Shown here piece after piece: positions 54,364-62,530 of a stretch of 64,000 bases of DNA. Both the position numbers and the translations under genes were made by a program. The notes beneath the pieces are model-generated. The model was not told where the DNA came from, did not search any database, and saw only the letters and a list, made by a program, of their open reading frames with translations. Source of the DNA: Saccharothrix luteola (GTDB lineage Bacteria > Actinomycetota > Actinomycetes > Mycobacteriales > Pseudonocardiaceae); assembly GCF_020859565.1 (NCBI RefSeq), contig NZ_JAJHUO010000034.1, positions 51,383 through 115,382 of the forward strand. Reading direction: 5' to 3'. The number at the start of each line of letters is the position of its first letter. Position 1 is the stretch's first letter.

Positions 54364-55392
54364 ATGTCCGCCGACAGCACGCCCGACCTGTCCGTCACCC
54401 ACCCGGTGCTGAGAATTCTTCACGAACGTCGGGTGGGTAACAGCAAACCCGGTCAGCGCACGGATCCGCACAAGGTCGGCCTGGCCGTCGAGGGTGGCGG
54501 TATGCGCGGTGTGGTGTCCGCCGCCATGCTGGCCGCCTTGGAGGAATTCGGCTTCGCGGATTGTTTCGACGCGGTGTACGGCGCATCGGCCGGTGCGATC
54601 AGCGGCGCCTATTTCCTCGCGGGCGAGACGTGGAAATCGCTGCCCCTGTACTACCGGGACCTGCCCGCCCGGGGGCTCATCGACCTCAAGCGGGTGCTGC
54701 GCGGCAGGTCGATCCTCGACCTCGACCTGCTCTTCGACGACGTGATGGAGCACGTCCGCCCGCTCGACTACGAGAAGGTGCTGAGCGGTCCCGTGCCGCT
54801 CGGGGTGGCCGTCACCCTGGTCGATCGGATGGAACCCCTGCTGGTCACCTCCTTCGAGTCGAAGGCCGACCTCAAGGAGGCGCTGCGCGCGGGCTCGTGG
54901 CGTCCGGTGCTGGTCAGGGGCACGGCCGAGTACCGGGGGCAGCGGGCGGTCGACGGGTCGATGCTGGCCGCGCTGCCGTACACCCTCGCGGTCGACGACG
55001 GCTGCACGCACGTGCTGTCGCTGAGCACGTTCCCCACCGGCGGCTACTCGACCAAGCCGTCGCTGCTCGGCAAGCTCACCGCGCGGCAGCTCGACCGGGC
55101 GCGGAGAGGACTGGGCGCGCTGTACCTCGACCACGCGCGGAAGAAGTACGACGGCCTGCTCTGGCTGGCCTCCCAACGGGACGCGCCGAACGCCGATCCG
55201 CCGTTCGTGCTCGACCTCGCGCCGGCCAGTGGTGAGGACACCATCAGCCGGTGGGAAACCCGGCTGGGTCCGCTGGTCCACGCGGTCGAGCGGTCTTACG
55301 AAATGGTGTACACGACATTCCGGATGGGCGCGGGCGGTGAACGCGCTTCGGTTCGCGCGGTGCCGCGCTGGACCGTCGTTCCTGCGGAGTGA
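54364..55392 (+). CDS. Patatin-like phospholipase
   Basis: A 342-residue protein from ATG 54364 with GAGGAG before it. Oxyanion motif VEGGGMRGVVSAAML, the GxSxG nucleophile in VYGASAGAISGAYF and the catalytic Asp in AVDGSMLAALPY. It is an intracellular serine lipase of the YjjU-like type (DLKRVLRGRSILDLDLLFDDVM). It converges with the NACHT gene with only a 9-bp gap. It might be unrelated to the phosphonate genes; a defence or lipid-turnover role is equally possible. Confidence 0.9.
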   Translation: MSADSTPDLSVTHPVLRILHERRVGNSKPGQRTDPHKVGLAVEGGGMRGVVSAAMLAALEEFGFADCFDAVYGASAGAISGAYFLAGETWKSLPLYYRDLPARGLIDLKRVLRGRSILDLDLLFDDVMEHVRPLDYEKVLSGPVPLGVAVTLVDRMEPLLVTSFESKADLKEALRAGSWRPVLVRGTAEYRGQRAVDGSMLAALPYTLAVDDGCTHVLSLSTFPTGGYSTKPSLLGKLTARQLDRARRGLGALYLDHARKKYDGLLWLASQRDAPNADPPFVLDLAPASGEDTISRWETRLGPLVHAVERSYEMVYTTFRMGAGGERASVRAVPRWTVVPAE

Positions 55393-55401
55393 CGGTCGAC
55401 C

Positions 55402-57975
55402 TCACGGATTGACGGCCGACTCGGAACGGTGCTCGCGGGCCAGCAATTGCCCGATCTCGTCGTGCCGGAATCGGTAGGCCGCGCCGTCCTGCCGCAGGAT
55501 CTCCAGGTTCTTCGCCCGTTCGAGGCAGGCGATCAACCGCAAAGGGCTCCGCTTCGCCGCCCACAGCAATGCGGAGGCGATGACGTACGAGCACCAAGGC
55601 GAGAAGCACAGGGCGAACACCAGTCCGATGCAGCCGCCCAGGGCAGCGCCGGACTGCCACGAGACGTTCGCCGCGTACTCGGCCAGCAGGCCGCTCACCC
55701 CGAGGCGCGCCGCGGCCAGGTGGAAGGCCCACATCACGATCGCCGAGGCGACGGTGGGCAGCACGAGGTAGGTCATCGCGACCGTGCGTGCCGAGCGGAG
55801 CGTGCTGACCGGGGTCGAGGCGACCGGTTTCGGCGTCGGCTCGCTCATCCACCTCACGTACCCGCCCGCGAGGCCGACCGCAAGCCCCGCGGTGAGGCCG
55901 TAGACCGACCCGACCACGGCTCCGTACTCCAGGCCGCTCCGGAAACCGCCCACGGCCCCGTAGCGCAGGGCGCCGATGAGCGTGCCGGCCAGGCCGATGC
56001 CCAACCCACTCACCACGCCCAGCGCCAGGTACGGCAGCAGGCGGCGTTCCCGCCGCGCGGTGGCGGGGTCCAGCGGCACGGGTTGGCGGGTCGGCCGGGC
56101 CACCTCGAGCCGGCGCAGCAGGACGCCCGCGATGAACACGCTGAAGCAGATGCCGAGCGCGGTCGTCAGCCCGCGCACCAGCGCGGCTTGGGCGTCCTTC
56201 TCCGTCCACTCGTGGGCGGCGGTGACGAACGCGGTGATCACCCCCGTGACGATGCTGCTCTTCAGCACCGCCTTGGTGGAGCGCTCGATGCTGCGCGCGG
56301 CGGCAACGGCCACGCCCATCGCGACCCCCAGCTCGGCGGCGACGAAGAGGGCGTCCACGGGGTGCAACATGGTCAGCGCGCCCGCGAGCACGGCGAGCCC
56401 GGTGGTCACGCCCGCCAGCGCGCCGCACCGCACCCCGCCGAGCGCGCCGCGGGTCAGGCCGATCGTCATGGCCAGGACCAGGCCGATCGTGATGCCTCGG
56501 GTGAGTCCTTCGGGGAAACCGCTGGTCAACAGGTAGACGAAGCCCGCCAGGACACCCGCGACGACCGACCACCAGGTGGCGGGCACGAACTCGTAGACCC
56601 GCCACCACTCGAACCTCGGCTTGCCGTCCGCCGCGACCAGGCGCAGCCAGCGCCGTGTGGGGTCCGCTCGCGACCCGGAGTCGCGCGGCGCCGGGTCCGC
56701 GTCGAGCTTGGCCAGCAGGTCCTCGATCAGGAGTGCCTTGATCCCCGCCTCGTCGAGGTGGTCGACGCGGCGCACGAAATCGGCCGGCCGCGCGTCGTCG
56801 TCGCCGTACTTGCTCCGCACGAGGGATGCGTAAAGGGGCACGGTCATGACCTCTTTGACCGGTGACGGGCCGGGCTGTTCGAGCAACCGGAACAGCGATC
56901 GCCACTTCTCCGGGCGGGTGGACAGGAGCCGTGAACCGGGTTCGACGGCATCCACGTCGTCACGCACGTCCGGGGAGACCCGATAAATGCGGAAAAGTCT
57001 GGTCCATCCCCTCTCGGGGTGGGACTCGGCCACGCCCGGCGCGGCCTCGTAACCGTCGTCGGCCTCGCTCAGGAAGTCGATCGCGTCCTCGACCGCCAAC
57101 GGCCGCAAAACGACCTCGGTCGCGTTCAGGGCGCGCAAGCGCTTCTTCAAGGCGGGCCCGTAGTCCTCCGTGCGGCACGTGAGGACGAGCGAGGTCGCCT
57201 TCGGCAGGAAATCGTTGATCTGGTCCACGACGGCGCCGCGGTCGTGCTCGTCCACCTCGTCGAGACCGTCCAGGACGAAGGCCAGTCGCTTGGTCCGGAT
57301 GAGTCGCGCGATGACGTTCGCGCCGTAGATCGGCGTGTTCTTCAAGAACGTGTAGTGGTCGCCCAGGGTGCGCACGACCCACGATCCGAAGCTTTCCGAA
57401 GCCGGGCTCCAACCGGACAGGCGCAACACGACCGGAACCGCGTCGGAACGCGCCCGCGAACGCAACAGCGCGAGCGCCAGGAACAACCCGAGAACCGATT
57501 TCCCGGACGCGGGCGCGCCGACGACGACGAACCGGCGGCGACCGGCCGGCGAGGACGAGTAGAGGTCGAGGATCGCCCGCTCGTACTCGCTGAGCGGTTC
57601 GGCGACCTCCTCGTCGGGCGGCCGTCGAGCGGCGGGAACGGCCGGTCCGCGGCGCCCGCGCCCGGCCACCTCCCACCTGATCTTCGCCGGCACGGTGTCG
57701 CGCAGGCCCTGCAGCCGGACCTCGTCCTCCAGTTGCTCGACGACGGCCTCGGCCAGCTCGCGCACCGCCAGGTCGAGCTGGTCGACCCGCGCCGTCTTCG
57801 CCATGCCGGGCAGGCTGTTCTGCAGCACCCAGAACAACGCGGAGAGCAGGGCCACAATCGCCGCGACGATGCTCGACACCTCGTCGGTCTTGCTGGTTCC
57901 GGCGAACACCCAACTGCCGATCAGAACCGCCAGGGCGCAACCGAGCACCGCCGCGGCGATCCGGTTGCGCACCAT
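55402..57975 (-). CDS. Membrane-bound NACHT-domain ATPase
   Basis: An 857-residue protein. Two N-terminal helices (IAAAVLGCALAVLIGSWVF and IVAAIVALLSALFWVLQ) precede a NACHT module with Walker A VVGAPASGKSVLG, Walker B LAFVLDGLDEVDEHD and LVLTCRTEDYG. Residues about 455-780 form ten or so more hydrophobic segments with GxxxG-rich repeats (GITIGLVLAMTIGLTRGALGGVRCGALAG). The end FRHDEIGQLLAREH closes a winged-helix-like part. Such NACHT/membrane proteins are actinomycete signalling NTPases. It splits the putative phosphonate locus and is oriented against it. Confidence 0.87.
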   Translation of the reverse strand: MVRNRIAAAVLGCALAVLIGSWVFAGTSKTDEVSSIVAAIVALLSALFWVLQNSLPGMAKTARVDQLDLAVRELAEAVVEQLEDEVRLQGLRDTVPAKIRWEVAGRGRRGPAVPAARRPPDEEVAEPLSEYERAILDLYSSSPAGRRRFVVVGAPASGKSVLGLFLALALLRSRARSDAVPVVLRLSGWSPASESFGSWVVRTLGDHYTFLKNTPIYGANVIARLIRTKRLAFVLDGLDEVDEHDRGAVVDQINDFLPKATSLVLTCRTEDYGPALKKRLRALNATEVVLRPLAVEDAIDFLSEADDGYEAAPGVAESHPERGWTRLFRIYRVSPDVRDDVDAVEPGSRLLSTRPEKWRSLFRLLEQPGPSPVKEVMTVPLYASLVRSKYGDDDARPADFVRRVDHLDEAGIKALLIEDLLAKLDADPAPRDSGSRADPTRRWLRLVAADGKPRFEWWRVYEFVPATWWSVVAGVLAGFVYLLTSGFPEGLTRGITIGLVLAMTIGLTRGALGGVRCGALAGVTTGLAVLAGALTMLHPVDALFVAAELGVAMGVAVAAARSIERSTKAVLKSSIVTGVITAFVTAAHEWTEKDAQAALVRGLTTALGICFSVFIAGVLLRRLEVARPTRQPVPLDPATARRERRLLPYLALGVVSGLGIGLAGTLIGALRYGAVGGFRSGLEYGAVVGSVYGLTAGLAVGLAGGYVRWMSEPTPKPVASTPVSTLRSARTVAMTYLVLPTVASAIVMWAFHLAAARLGVSGLLAEYAANVSWQSGAALGGCIGLVFALCFSPWCSYVIASALLWAAKRSPLRLIACLERAKNLEILRQDGAAYRFRHDEIGQLLAREHRSESAVNP

Positions 57976-58114
57976 GGAACGAGACTAGCCGTGGAGCGCC
58001 TCCGGTTCGATCCGCCGATCGAACGAGAGGAGCTGCGCACGATGGTCCGGTGGCGCGGAAAGTTTTCGTGTTCCACCGCGTTCCGGAAAGCGGACGCGAA
58101 TGCACGAAGTGATC

Positions 58115-58144
58115 TTGTAAAATTTCTTCGGGTGCGCTTATGGT
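58115..58144 (+). promoter_or_regulatory. AT-rich promoter region of the hppE-like gene
   Basis: TTGTAA at 58115-58120, an 18-bp spacer and TATGGT at 58139-58144 make a plausible sigma-70 promoter. The area 58040-58190 is much more AT-rich than its surroundings, unusual for this genome. The intergenic stretch 57976-58408 has no supported gene; an interrupted palindrome with GGAAAGTTTTCG at about 58057-58068 may be an operator. Confidence 0.4.
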
Positions 58145-58408
58145 GACTGGGTAAGAATTTTCCAAGTAGGCGTAGTATCGGTTTAATCTTGTCGTCGCGG
58201 CCAACTTTCGGCCCAACATCCTTGACGGTCCGGTCGGGGGTGTGCTGACACTGGTGCCACTTTGACGGCATGGCGCAGAACCGACCGAAGCGATGGCGAC
58301 GCCCGACTTCCGATGTCGTCCCTCATTCGGCCCCAACGCGACAGCCAAGGCTTCCGGCTCGAATGCAGGTTGGTGCGCAAAACGGACATGAGGAGGGTCG
58401 ACCACGTC

Positions 58409-58999
58409 ATGGGCGCAGATCTCAACACGCAAGTGGGAAACCGGATCAAGCAACGCCGTGCTGTGGTGAAAATGGACCAGGCGGCCTTGGCGACCAAGTT
58501 GGACGTGCCCGTCTCAGTCGTGCGGGGCTGGGAGTCCGGCTCCCCCGAGGAGCCCCTCGACCTCACCGGCCTGGCCGGTGTCGCCGCCGCGCTGAGCACG
58601 AGCATCGCCGACCTGGTGCCCGCACCCGAGGACGACCTGACCGACGGGGTCCGGCTCCAGTTGCCCGAGGAGGACTCCAGCGTCGTCGGCAGGCGCGGCG
58701 GCATGGACTACTACGTCTACCGCTCCCTGGTGCGGAGCCCGTCGGTGCCCATGCTCGTCCCGCTCGTGGTGGACGTCCTGGTCGACGACCCGGAGCGGGC
58801 GGAGTTCAACGGCGGGCACGCCGCGCACGAGTTCATCTACGTCATGGAGGGCTCGGTCCACATGCAGTGGGGCGACGAGACCGCGCCGAAGACGGCGGAC
58901 CTGCCCACTGGGGCGAGCATCTACATCAGCCCGCACGTCTCGCACACGTTCACGGCGCTGGGCGGGCGCAACGCCCGCCTGCTGTCCGTCAACTTCTGA
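58409..58999 (+). CDS. HppE-like epoxidase (fosfomycin synthase homolog)
   Basis: The ATG at 58409 gives 196 residues, the length of HppE (Fom4); AGGAGGG lies 11 bases upstream, and an ATG at 58388 is possible. The N-terminal alpha domain is HTH-like (IKQRRAVVKMDQAALATKLD, K21). The cupin domain has MDYYVYRSLVR, LVPLVVDVLVDDPERAEFN, then the iron ligands H137 and E141 in GGHAAHEF and H179 in SHTF. YVMEGSVHMQWGD, LPTGAS and the terminal LLSVNF also match. These equal HppE K23, Y105, H138, E142 and H180. HppE converts (S)-2-hydroxypropylphosphonate to fosfomycin using H2O2. Its substrate here may be another hydroxyphosphonate. It lies 89 bp before pepM. Confidence 0.9.
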   Translation: MGADLNTQVGNRIKQRRAVVKMDQAALATKLDVPVSVVRGWESGSPEEPLDLTGLAGVAAALSTSIADLVPAPEDDLTDGVRLQLPEEDSSVVGRRGGMDYYVYRSLVRSPSVPMLVPLVVDVLVDDPERAEFNGGHAAHEFIYVMEGSVHMQWGDETAPKTADLPTGASIYISPHVSHTFTALGGRNARLLSVNF

Positions 59000-59009
59000 G
59001 CACGCGACC

Positions 59010-59041
59010 AGGCGGGCCGCCGACACCGTTCGGCGGCCCGC
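59010..59041. terminator. Hairpin between hppE-like gene and pepM
   Basis: A 13-bp perfect stem (arms 59010-59022 and 59029-59041) with a 6-nt loop lies 10 bases after the hppE-like stop. With no T-run it may be a partial terminator or an mRNA-stability element, lowering pepM relative to hppE. Confidence 0.55.
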
Positions 59042-59088
59042 CGGCGTCGCGCCACACCGGTTCCGGCCCGCACGACGAGGAGCACCGA

Positions 59089-59949
59089 GTGATCCGAGGG
59101 TTGCACCCGTCCTTCCGCGACGTCCTGGCGCGCGGCGGACTCGTGAAGGTCGCCGGCGCGCACAACGCGCTCGGCGCGGTGCTGGCCGAGAGGGCCGGTT
59201 TCCACGCGGTGTGGTCGTCCAGCTTCGAGGTCTCGGCGGCCCGGTGCCTGCCGGACGCGAGCCTGCTGACGATGACCGACTACCTGGAGGCCGCCGTGCA
59301 CATGCAGCGGGCCGTGGGTGTCCCTGTCGTGGCCGACTGCGACTCGGGCTTCGGCAACGAGCTGAACTTCGCGCACCTCGTGCACGAGTACGAGGCGTCC
59401 GGGATCACCGCGGTGTGCGTCGAGGACAAGTTGTTCCCCAAGATGAACAGCTTCGTCGGCGAGGATCAGCGCCTGGTCGACGCCGAGGTCTTCGCGCGGC
59501 GGATCGCGGTGGCGAAGCAGGCGCAGCGCGGCGAGGACTTCCTGGTGATCGCCAGGACGGAGGCGTTCATCGCGGGCCTCGGGCTGGAGGAGGCGCTGCG
59601 GCGCTGCCACACCTACGCCGACGCGGGCGCCGACGCCGTGCTCGTGCACTCCAAGCAGAGCACCGAGGTCGAGGTCGCGGCGTTCCTCGCGCGCTGGGTG
59701 CGCGACGTCCCCGTGGCGGTGGTGCCGACGACGTACCCGGCGTGGCACGCCGAGGACGCGCACCGCGCCGGCGCCGCGATCGTCATCTACGCCAACCAAG
59801 GGCTGAGGGCGCAGGTCCTCGCCCTGCGCCACACCTTCGGCGAGATCGTCCGCGCCGGCCACACCGCCGGGGTCGAGTCGGGCATCGCCACCCTGGACGA
59901 CATCTTCACCCTGCAAGGGCTGGAGGCCTGGCGGAAGCTGGCGCGCTGA
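59089..59949 (+). CDS. pepM: Phosphoenolpyruvate mutase
   Basis: The GTG at 59089 has GAGGAG 6 bases before it. The 286-residue TIM-barrel protein has the diagnostic PEP mutase signature EDKLFPKMNS at residues 112-121 (EDKxxxxxNS). It also has WSSSFEVSAA, the Mg-binding ADCDSGFGNELNF and VIARTEAFIAGLG. It rearranges PEP to phosphonopyruvate, the committed C-P bond-forming step of nearly all natural phosphonates. The equilibrium favours PEP, so an irreversible next step must exist. No decarboxylase is close by; the 2-hydroxyacid dehydrogenase at 49.8 kb could do it. Confidence 0.93.
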   Translation: MIRGLHPSFRDVLARGGLVKVAGAHNALGAVLAERAGFHAVWSSSFEVSAARCLPDASLLTMTDYLEAAVHMQRAVGVPVVADCDSGFGNELNFAHLVHEYEASGITAVCVEDKLFPKMNSFVGEDQRLVDAEVFARRIAVAKQAQRGEDFLVIARTEAFIAGLGLEEALRRCHTYADAGADAVLVHSKQSTEVEVAAFLARWVRDVPVAVVPTTYPAWHAEDAHRAGAAIVIYANQGLRAQVLALRHTFGEIVRAGHTAGVESGIATLDDIFTLQGLEAWRKLAR

Positions 59950-60003
59950 CACCCGGGCCCGTCCGTCCACATGGGACGAGGCGGGTGGCGTTCGAACCGC
60001 GCG

Positions 60004-60570
60004 TCAGGACGGCCAGTTGCCGAGGAGGGCGTGGAGCGCGTCGAGGGTCTTCGACCAGGACGCCTCGGTGTCGCGCGGGTGGTGCCGGAAGCCGCCCGCC
60101 GCTTCGAGGGCCGTGTAGCCGTGCACCGTGCTGTGGAGCAGGCGCACGGCGTCGGTCTCGGCCGGCTCGGGCAGGTGGTAGCCGCGCAGGATGGCGCGGG
60201 TCATCTCCGAGTGCCGGTCGGCCCGGCTCGTGGCCGCGATCTCCGGCGTCAGGTCGACCTGCATGGCGGCGTACCGGCCGGGGTGCTCCTTGGCGTAGTC
60301 GCGGTAGGCGTTGGCGAAGGCGACCAGGGCGTCCTTGCCCGCGCGCCCGGCCAGGGCGGAGGCAGCGCGGTCGGCGAGCTCGGCCAGCGCCAGCACCGCC
60401 ACCCGTTCCCGCAGGTCCTGGGCGTTCTTGAGGTGCGAGTACAGGCTCGCGTCCTTGACGCCGAACCGGCGTGCGAGCGCCGACACGGTCAGGTTGTCGA
60501 AACCGACCTCGTCCGCCAACTCCGCCGCCGCCCGGACCAGGCGTTCGACGGTCAGCCCCGCGCGTGCCAT
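60004..60570 (-). CDS. TetR/AcrR family regulator (WHG-domain type)
   Basis: A 188-residue regulator. The N-terminal HTH reads LTVERLVRAAAELADEVGFDNLTVSALARRFGVKDASLYSHLKNAQDLRERV. The C-terminal domain, with FRHHPRDTEASWSKTLDALHALL and VHGYTALEAAGGF, matches WHG-type TetR members. It diverges from the FBP-domain gene; a 15-bp perfect palindrome in the shared 80-bp region is the likely operator. Confidence 0.92.
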   Translation of the reverse strand: MARAGLTVERLVRAAAELADEVGFDNLTVSALARRFGVKDASLYSHLKNAQDLRERVAVLALAELADRAASALAGRAGKDALVAFANAYRDYAKEHPGRYAAMQVDLTPEIAATSRADRHSEMTRAILRGYHLPEPAETDAVRLLHSTVHGYTALEAAGGFRHHPRDTEASWSKTLDALHALLGNWPS

Positions 60571-60585
60571 GTCGTCCTCCCGGAA

Positions 60586-60600
60586 CCTAGAGGCTCTAGG
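60586..60600. promoter_or_regulatory. Palindromic operator CCTAGAG-G-CTCTAGG
   Basis: A perfect 7-1-7 palindrome at 60586-60600 lies 16 bp upstream of the TetR gene and 51 bp before the FBP gene. A TATAAG box on the minus strand nearby fits a TetR promoter overlapped by its operator. Confidence 0.72.
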
Positions 60601-60650
60601 CTAGCACTTATACATTTGTCCCTGTCACCTAGCTGACGTAGCTTGGGTGC

Positions 60651-61145
60651 ATGGAACCCGTAACCGAGCGCGAGATCCGCGCGTCGTTCGTCAACTGCAC
60701 CAAGGGCGAGGCGAAGCGCCTGTCCGTGCCGGGTGACCTGTCCGAGCGGCCGTGGGACGAACTGGACTTCCTCGGCTGGCGCGATCCCGCGTCACCGCAA
60801 CGCGCCTACCTGGTCGCCGCCTCCGGTGACGGGTTGGTCGGCGTGGCGCTGCGCCTGGCGTCCCCGCACGCCGGCCAGCCGCGGCGCACGATGTGCTCGC
60901 TGTGCCTGACCACACACCCGGGCGGCGGCGTCGCCCTGATGACGGCGCGCAAGGCGGGCCGCGAGGGTCAGCAGGGCAACTCCGTGGGCGCCTACCTCTG
61001 CGCCGACCTGGCGTGCTCGCTCTACCTGCGGGGCAAGAAGGACGCGGGCCCCGGCTCCCGGCTGCACGAGTCGCTCACGGTCGCGGAACTGGCCGACCGG
61101 ACCGCCGTGAAGCTCAACAGCTTCCTCGCGCGCGTGACCGGCTGA
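60651..61145 (+). CDS. FBP-domain (FusB-like, EF-G-binding) protein
   Basis: A 164-residue protein: MEPVTEREIRASFVNCTKGEAKRLSVPGDL and WDELDFLGWRDPASPQRAYLV form the N-terminal half. The C-terminal treble-clef zinc finger has RRTMCSLCLTTHPGG and GAYLCADLACSLYLRGKK (four Cys). This is the family of fusidic-acid-resistance proteins (FusB/FusC) and actinobacterial homologs that bind elongation factor G. It may protect translation or serve a housekeeping role. It is controlled by the divergent TetR regulator. Confidence 0.9.
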   Translation: MEPVTEREIRASFVNCTKGEAKRLSVPGDLSERPWDELDFLGWRDPASPQRAYLVAASGDGLVGVALRLASPHAGQPRRTMCSLCLTTHPGGGVALMTARKAGREGQQGNSVGAYLCADLACSLYLRGKKDAGPGSRLHESLTVAELADRTAVKLNSFLARVTG

Positions 61146-61248
61146 GCATCGCTCGACGTTCCGATCCCGGCGTGCCGCAATCGAATTCTCGGTACCACCG
61201 CTCCGCCGGCATCGGCGATAGCCGATAGGTGGTCCCGGAGGGGGACGC

Positions 61249-61756
61249 GTGGCGGTGACCAAGCTGATGGTGTGCTTGGTCAATTCCCGCAAACACCAGG
61301 GGCGGTGTGTCGCGGGCATCGCGATCGGCCGTGGTGGTCCACAATGGACCTGTCCGGTCAGCGGTCGGCCAGGTCATGAGGTGTCGCCACTGGAGCGGCA
61401 ATACCGCGGCGGAGCGGAACCCGGTCCTCGACGTCATCTCCGTGCCGCGGCGGAATCGCGTGGGACGAGTTATGCGGTTTCGAGGAGCGCCCCGACAACT
61501 TGAGGTGCGTCGCGCCCATCCGCTCTCCGGCAAGCTGTCGGAGGTCCAGGCCCGGTTTCGCCACAGTGCCTCGGCGTACGCGCTGAAAGTGACCGTTCCG
61601 GTGTACGAAGAGAGATTTCGGGCCAAATGGCTCGGAAAACACCGGCTGGATGAGGCATTGCTGACGGTGAGCCTCGCCGAGGCGTGCAACGGCTACTTCT
61701 ACGAGCTGGTGGCGGCGGTCGTCGAGCGGTCCGGCGTCGGGTCCGGTGGCCGGTGA
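61249..61756 (+). pseudogene. Frameshifted dual-OB-domain protein gene
   Basis: From GTG 61249 the frame reads VAVTKLMVCLVNSRKHQGRCVAGIAIG...QWTCPVSGRPGHEVSPLERQYRGGAEP, and stops at 61501-61503. The continuation VLDVISVPRRNRVG...AYALKVTVPVYEERF...LDEALLTVSLAEACNGYFYELVAAVVE is in another frame, up to 61756. The pattern matches the dual-OB proteins encoded next to DUF488 genes. One or more frameshifts near 61410-61415 break it. It overlaps the following DUF488 remnant by 4 bases. Sequencing error cannot be excluded. Confidence 0.5.
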
Positions 61757-62079
61757 CGATTCCGGGCGCGGTGTTCACGATCGGCCATTCCGTGCACGAT
61801 CTCGCGAACCTGGTGCGGCTGCTCCGCCGTCACGACGCCGGCATCGAGTACGCCTTCCTCGGCAAGGAACTCGGAGCGCGCACCGAAGACCTGAGCTGCT
61901 ACGTCGACGGACGGGTCCAGCACGACGTCCTGGCCAAGACACCGGACTTCGTCAGCGGGCTCGAACGGCTCCAGAAGGGGTCCCGGACCGAGCGGCTCGA
62001 CGAGGCGCTGAGTCGTCAGGAGTCACGGATCGCGTACGTCAACGAAGAGCTTCGCGACGACGGGGTGACAGAGGTATGA
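61753..62079 (+). pseudogene. Internally deleted DUF488 protein remnant
   Basis: The 108-codon frame keeps the start of DUF488 (FTIGHSVHDLANLVRLLRRHDAG), a middle part (IEYAFLGKELGARTEDLSCYVDGRVQHDVLAKTPDFVSGLERLQKGS) and the end (RTERLDEALSRQESRIAYVNEEL). It lacks the usual DVRSxPxSR block and the C-x-E-x-P-x-x-CHR block. Both losses are in frame. It therefore probably cannot function. The start overlaps the upstream dual-OB gene. Confidence 0.6.
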
Positions 62080-62430
62080 ACATCTACACCATCGGCTTCA
62101 CCAAGAAGTCGCGGAGAGGTTCTTCGGCCTGCTGCGCGACTCGGGTGCGGTGGCCCTCGTCGACGTGCGGCTGAACGACGTGTCGCAATTGGCCGGTTTC
62201 GCCCAGCGTGACGACTTGAAGTACTTCCTCCGCAAGCTCTGCGGCATGTCCTGCACCCACCGGCCCGACCTGGCGCCGACGCAGGTCATGCCGTCCTGCT
62301 CTGCAGCGAGGACAAGCCCCGCCACTGCCACCGCCGGCTGGTCGCGGAGTACCTGGCGGAGCGCTGGGGCGGCGTCGCGGTCGAGCACCTGGTCCGAGCG
62401 GGCGCAGCCCCGGCGAGGTTCGCTGACGGA
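62076..62430 (+). pseudogene. Second DUF488 remnant, frameshifted and deleted
   Basis: It begins MNIYTIGFTKKS at 62076, then shifts frame to ERFFGLLRDSGAVALVDVRLNDVSQLAGFAQRDDLKYFLRKLCGM...HRPDLAPTQ, and then shifts again to LLCSEDKPRHCHRRLVAEYLAERWGGVAVEHLV. About 40 residues before LLCSEDKP are missing compared with intact relatives. This is the longer DUF488 class that partners with the first. Three adjacent broken genes suggest decay of a former operon. The 3' limit is approximate. Confidence 0.62.
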
Positions 62431-62530
62431 AAAAGTGAGTTGTCGTCGGCATCCCCGGAGGTAGGGTTGGCGTGTTCGGGGCGCCGTTGCCTCTTTGTCG
62501 CGCCCGTCTTTTCCTCTGGGGGATCCACGC

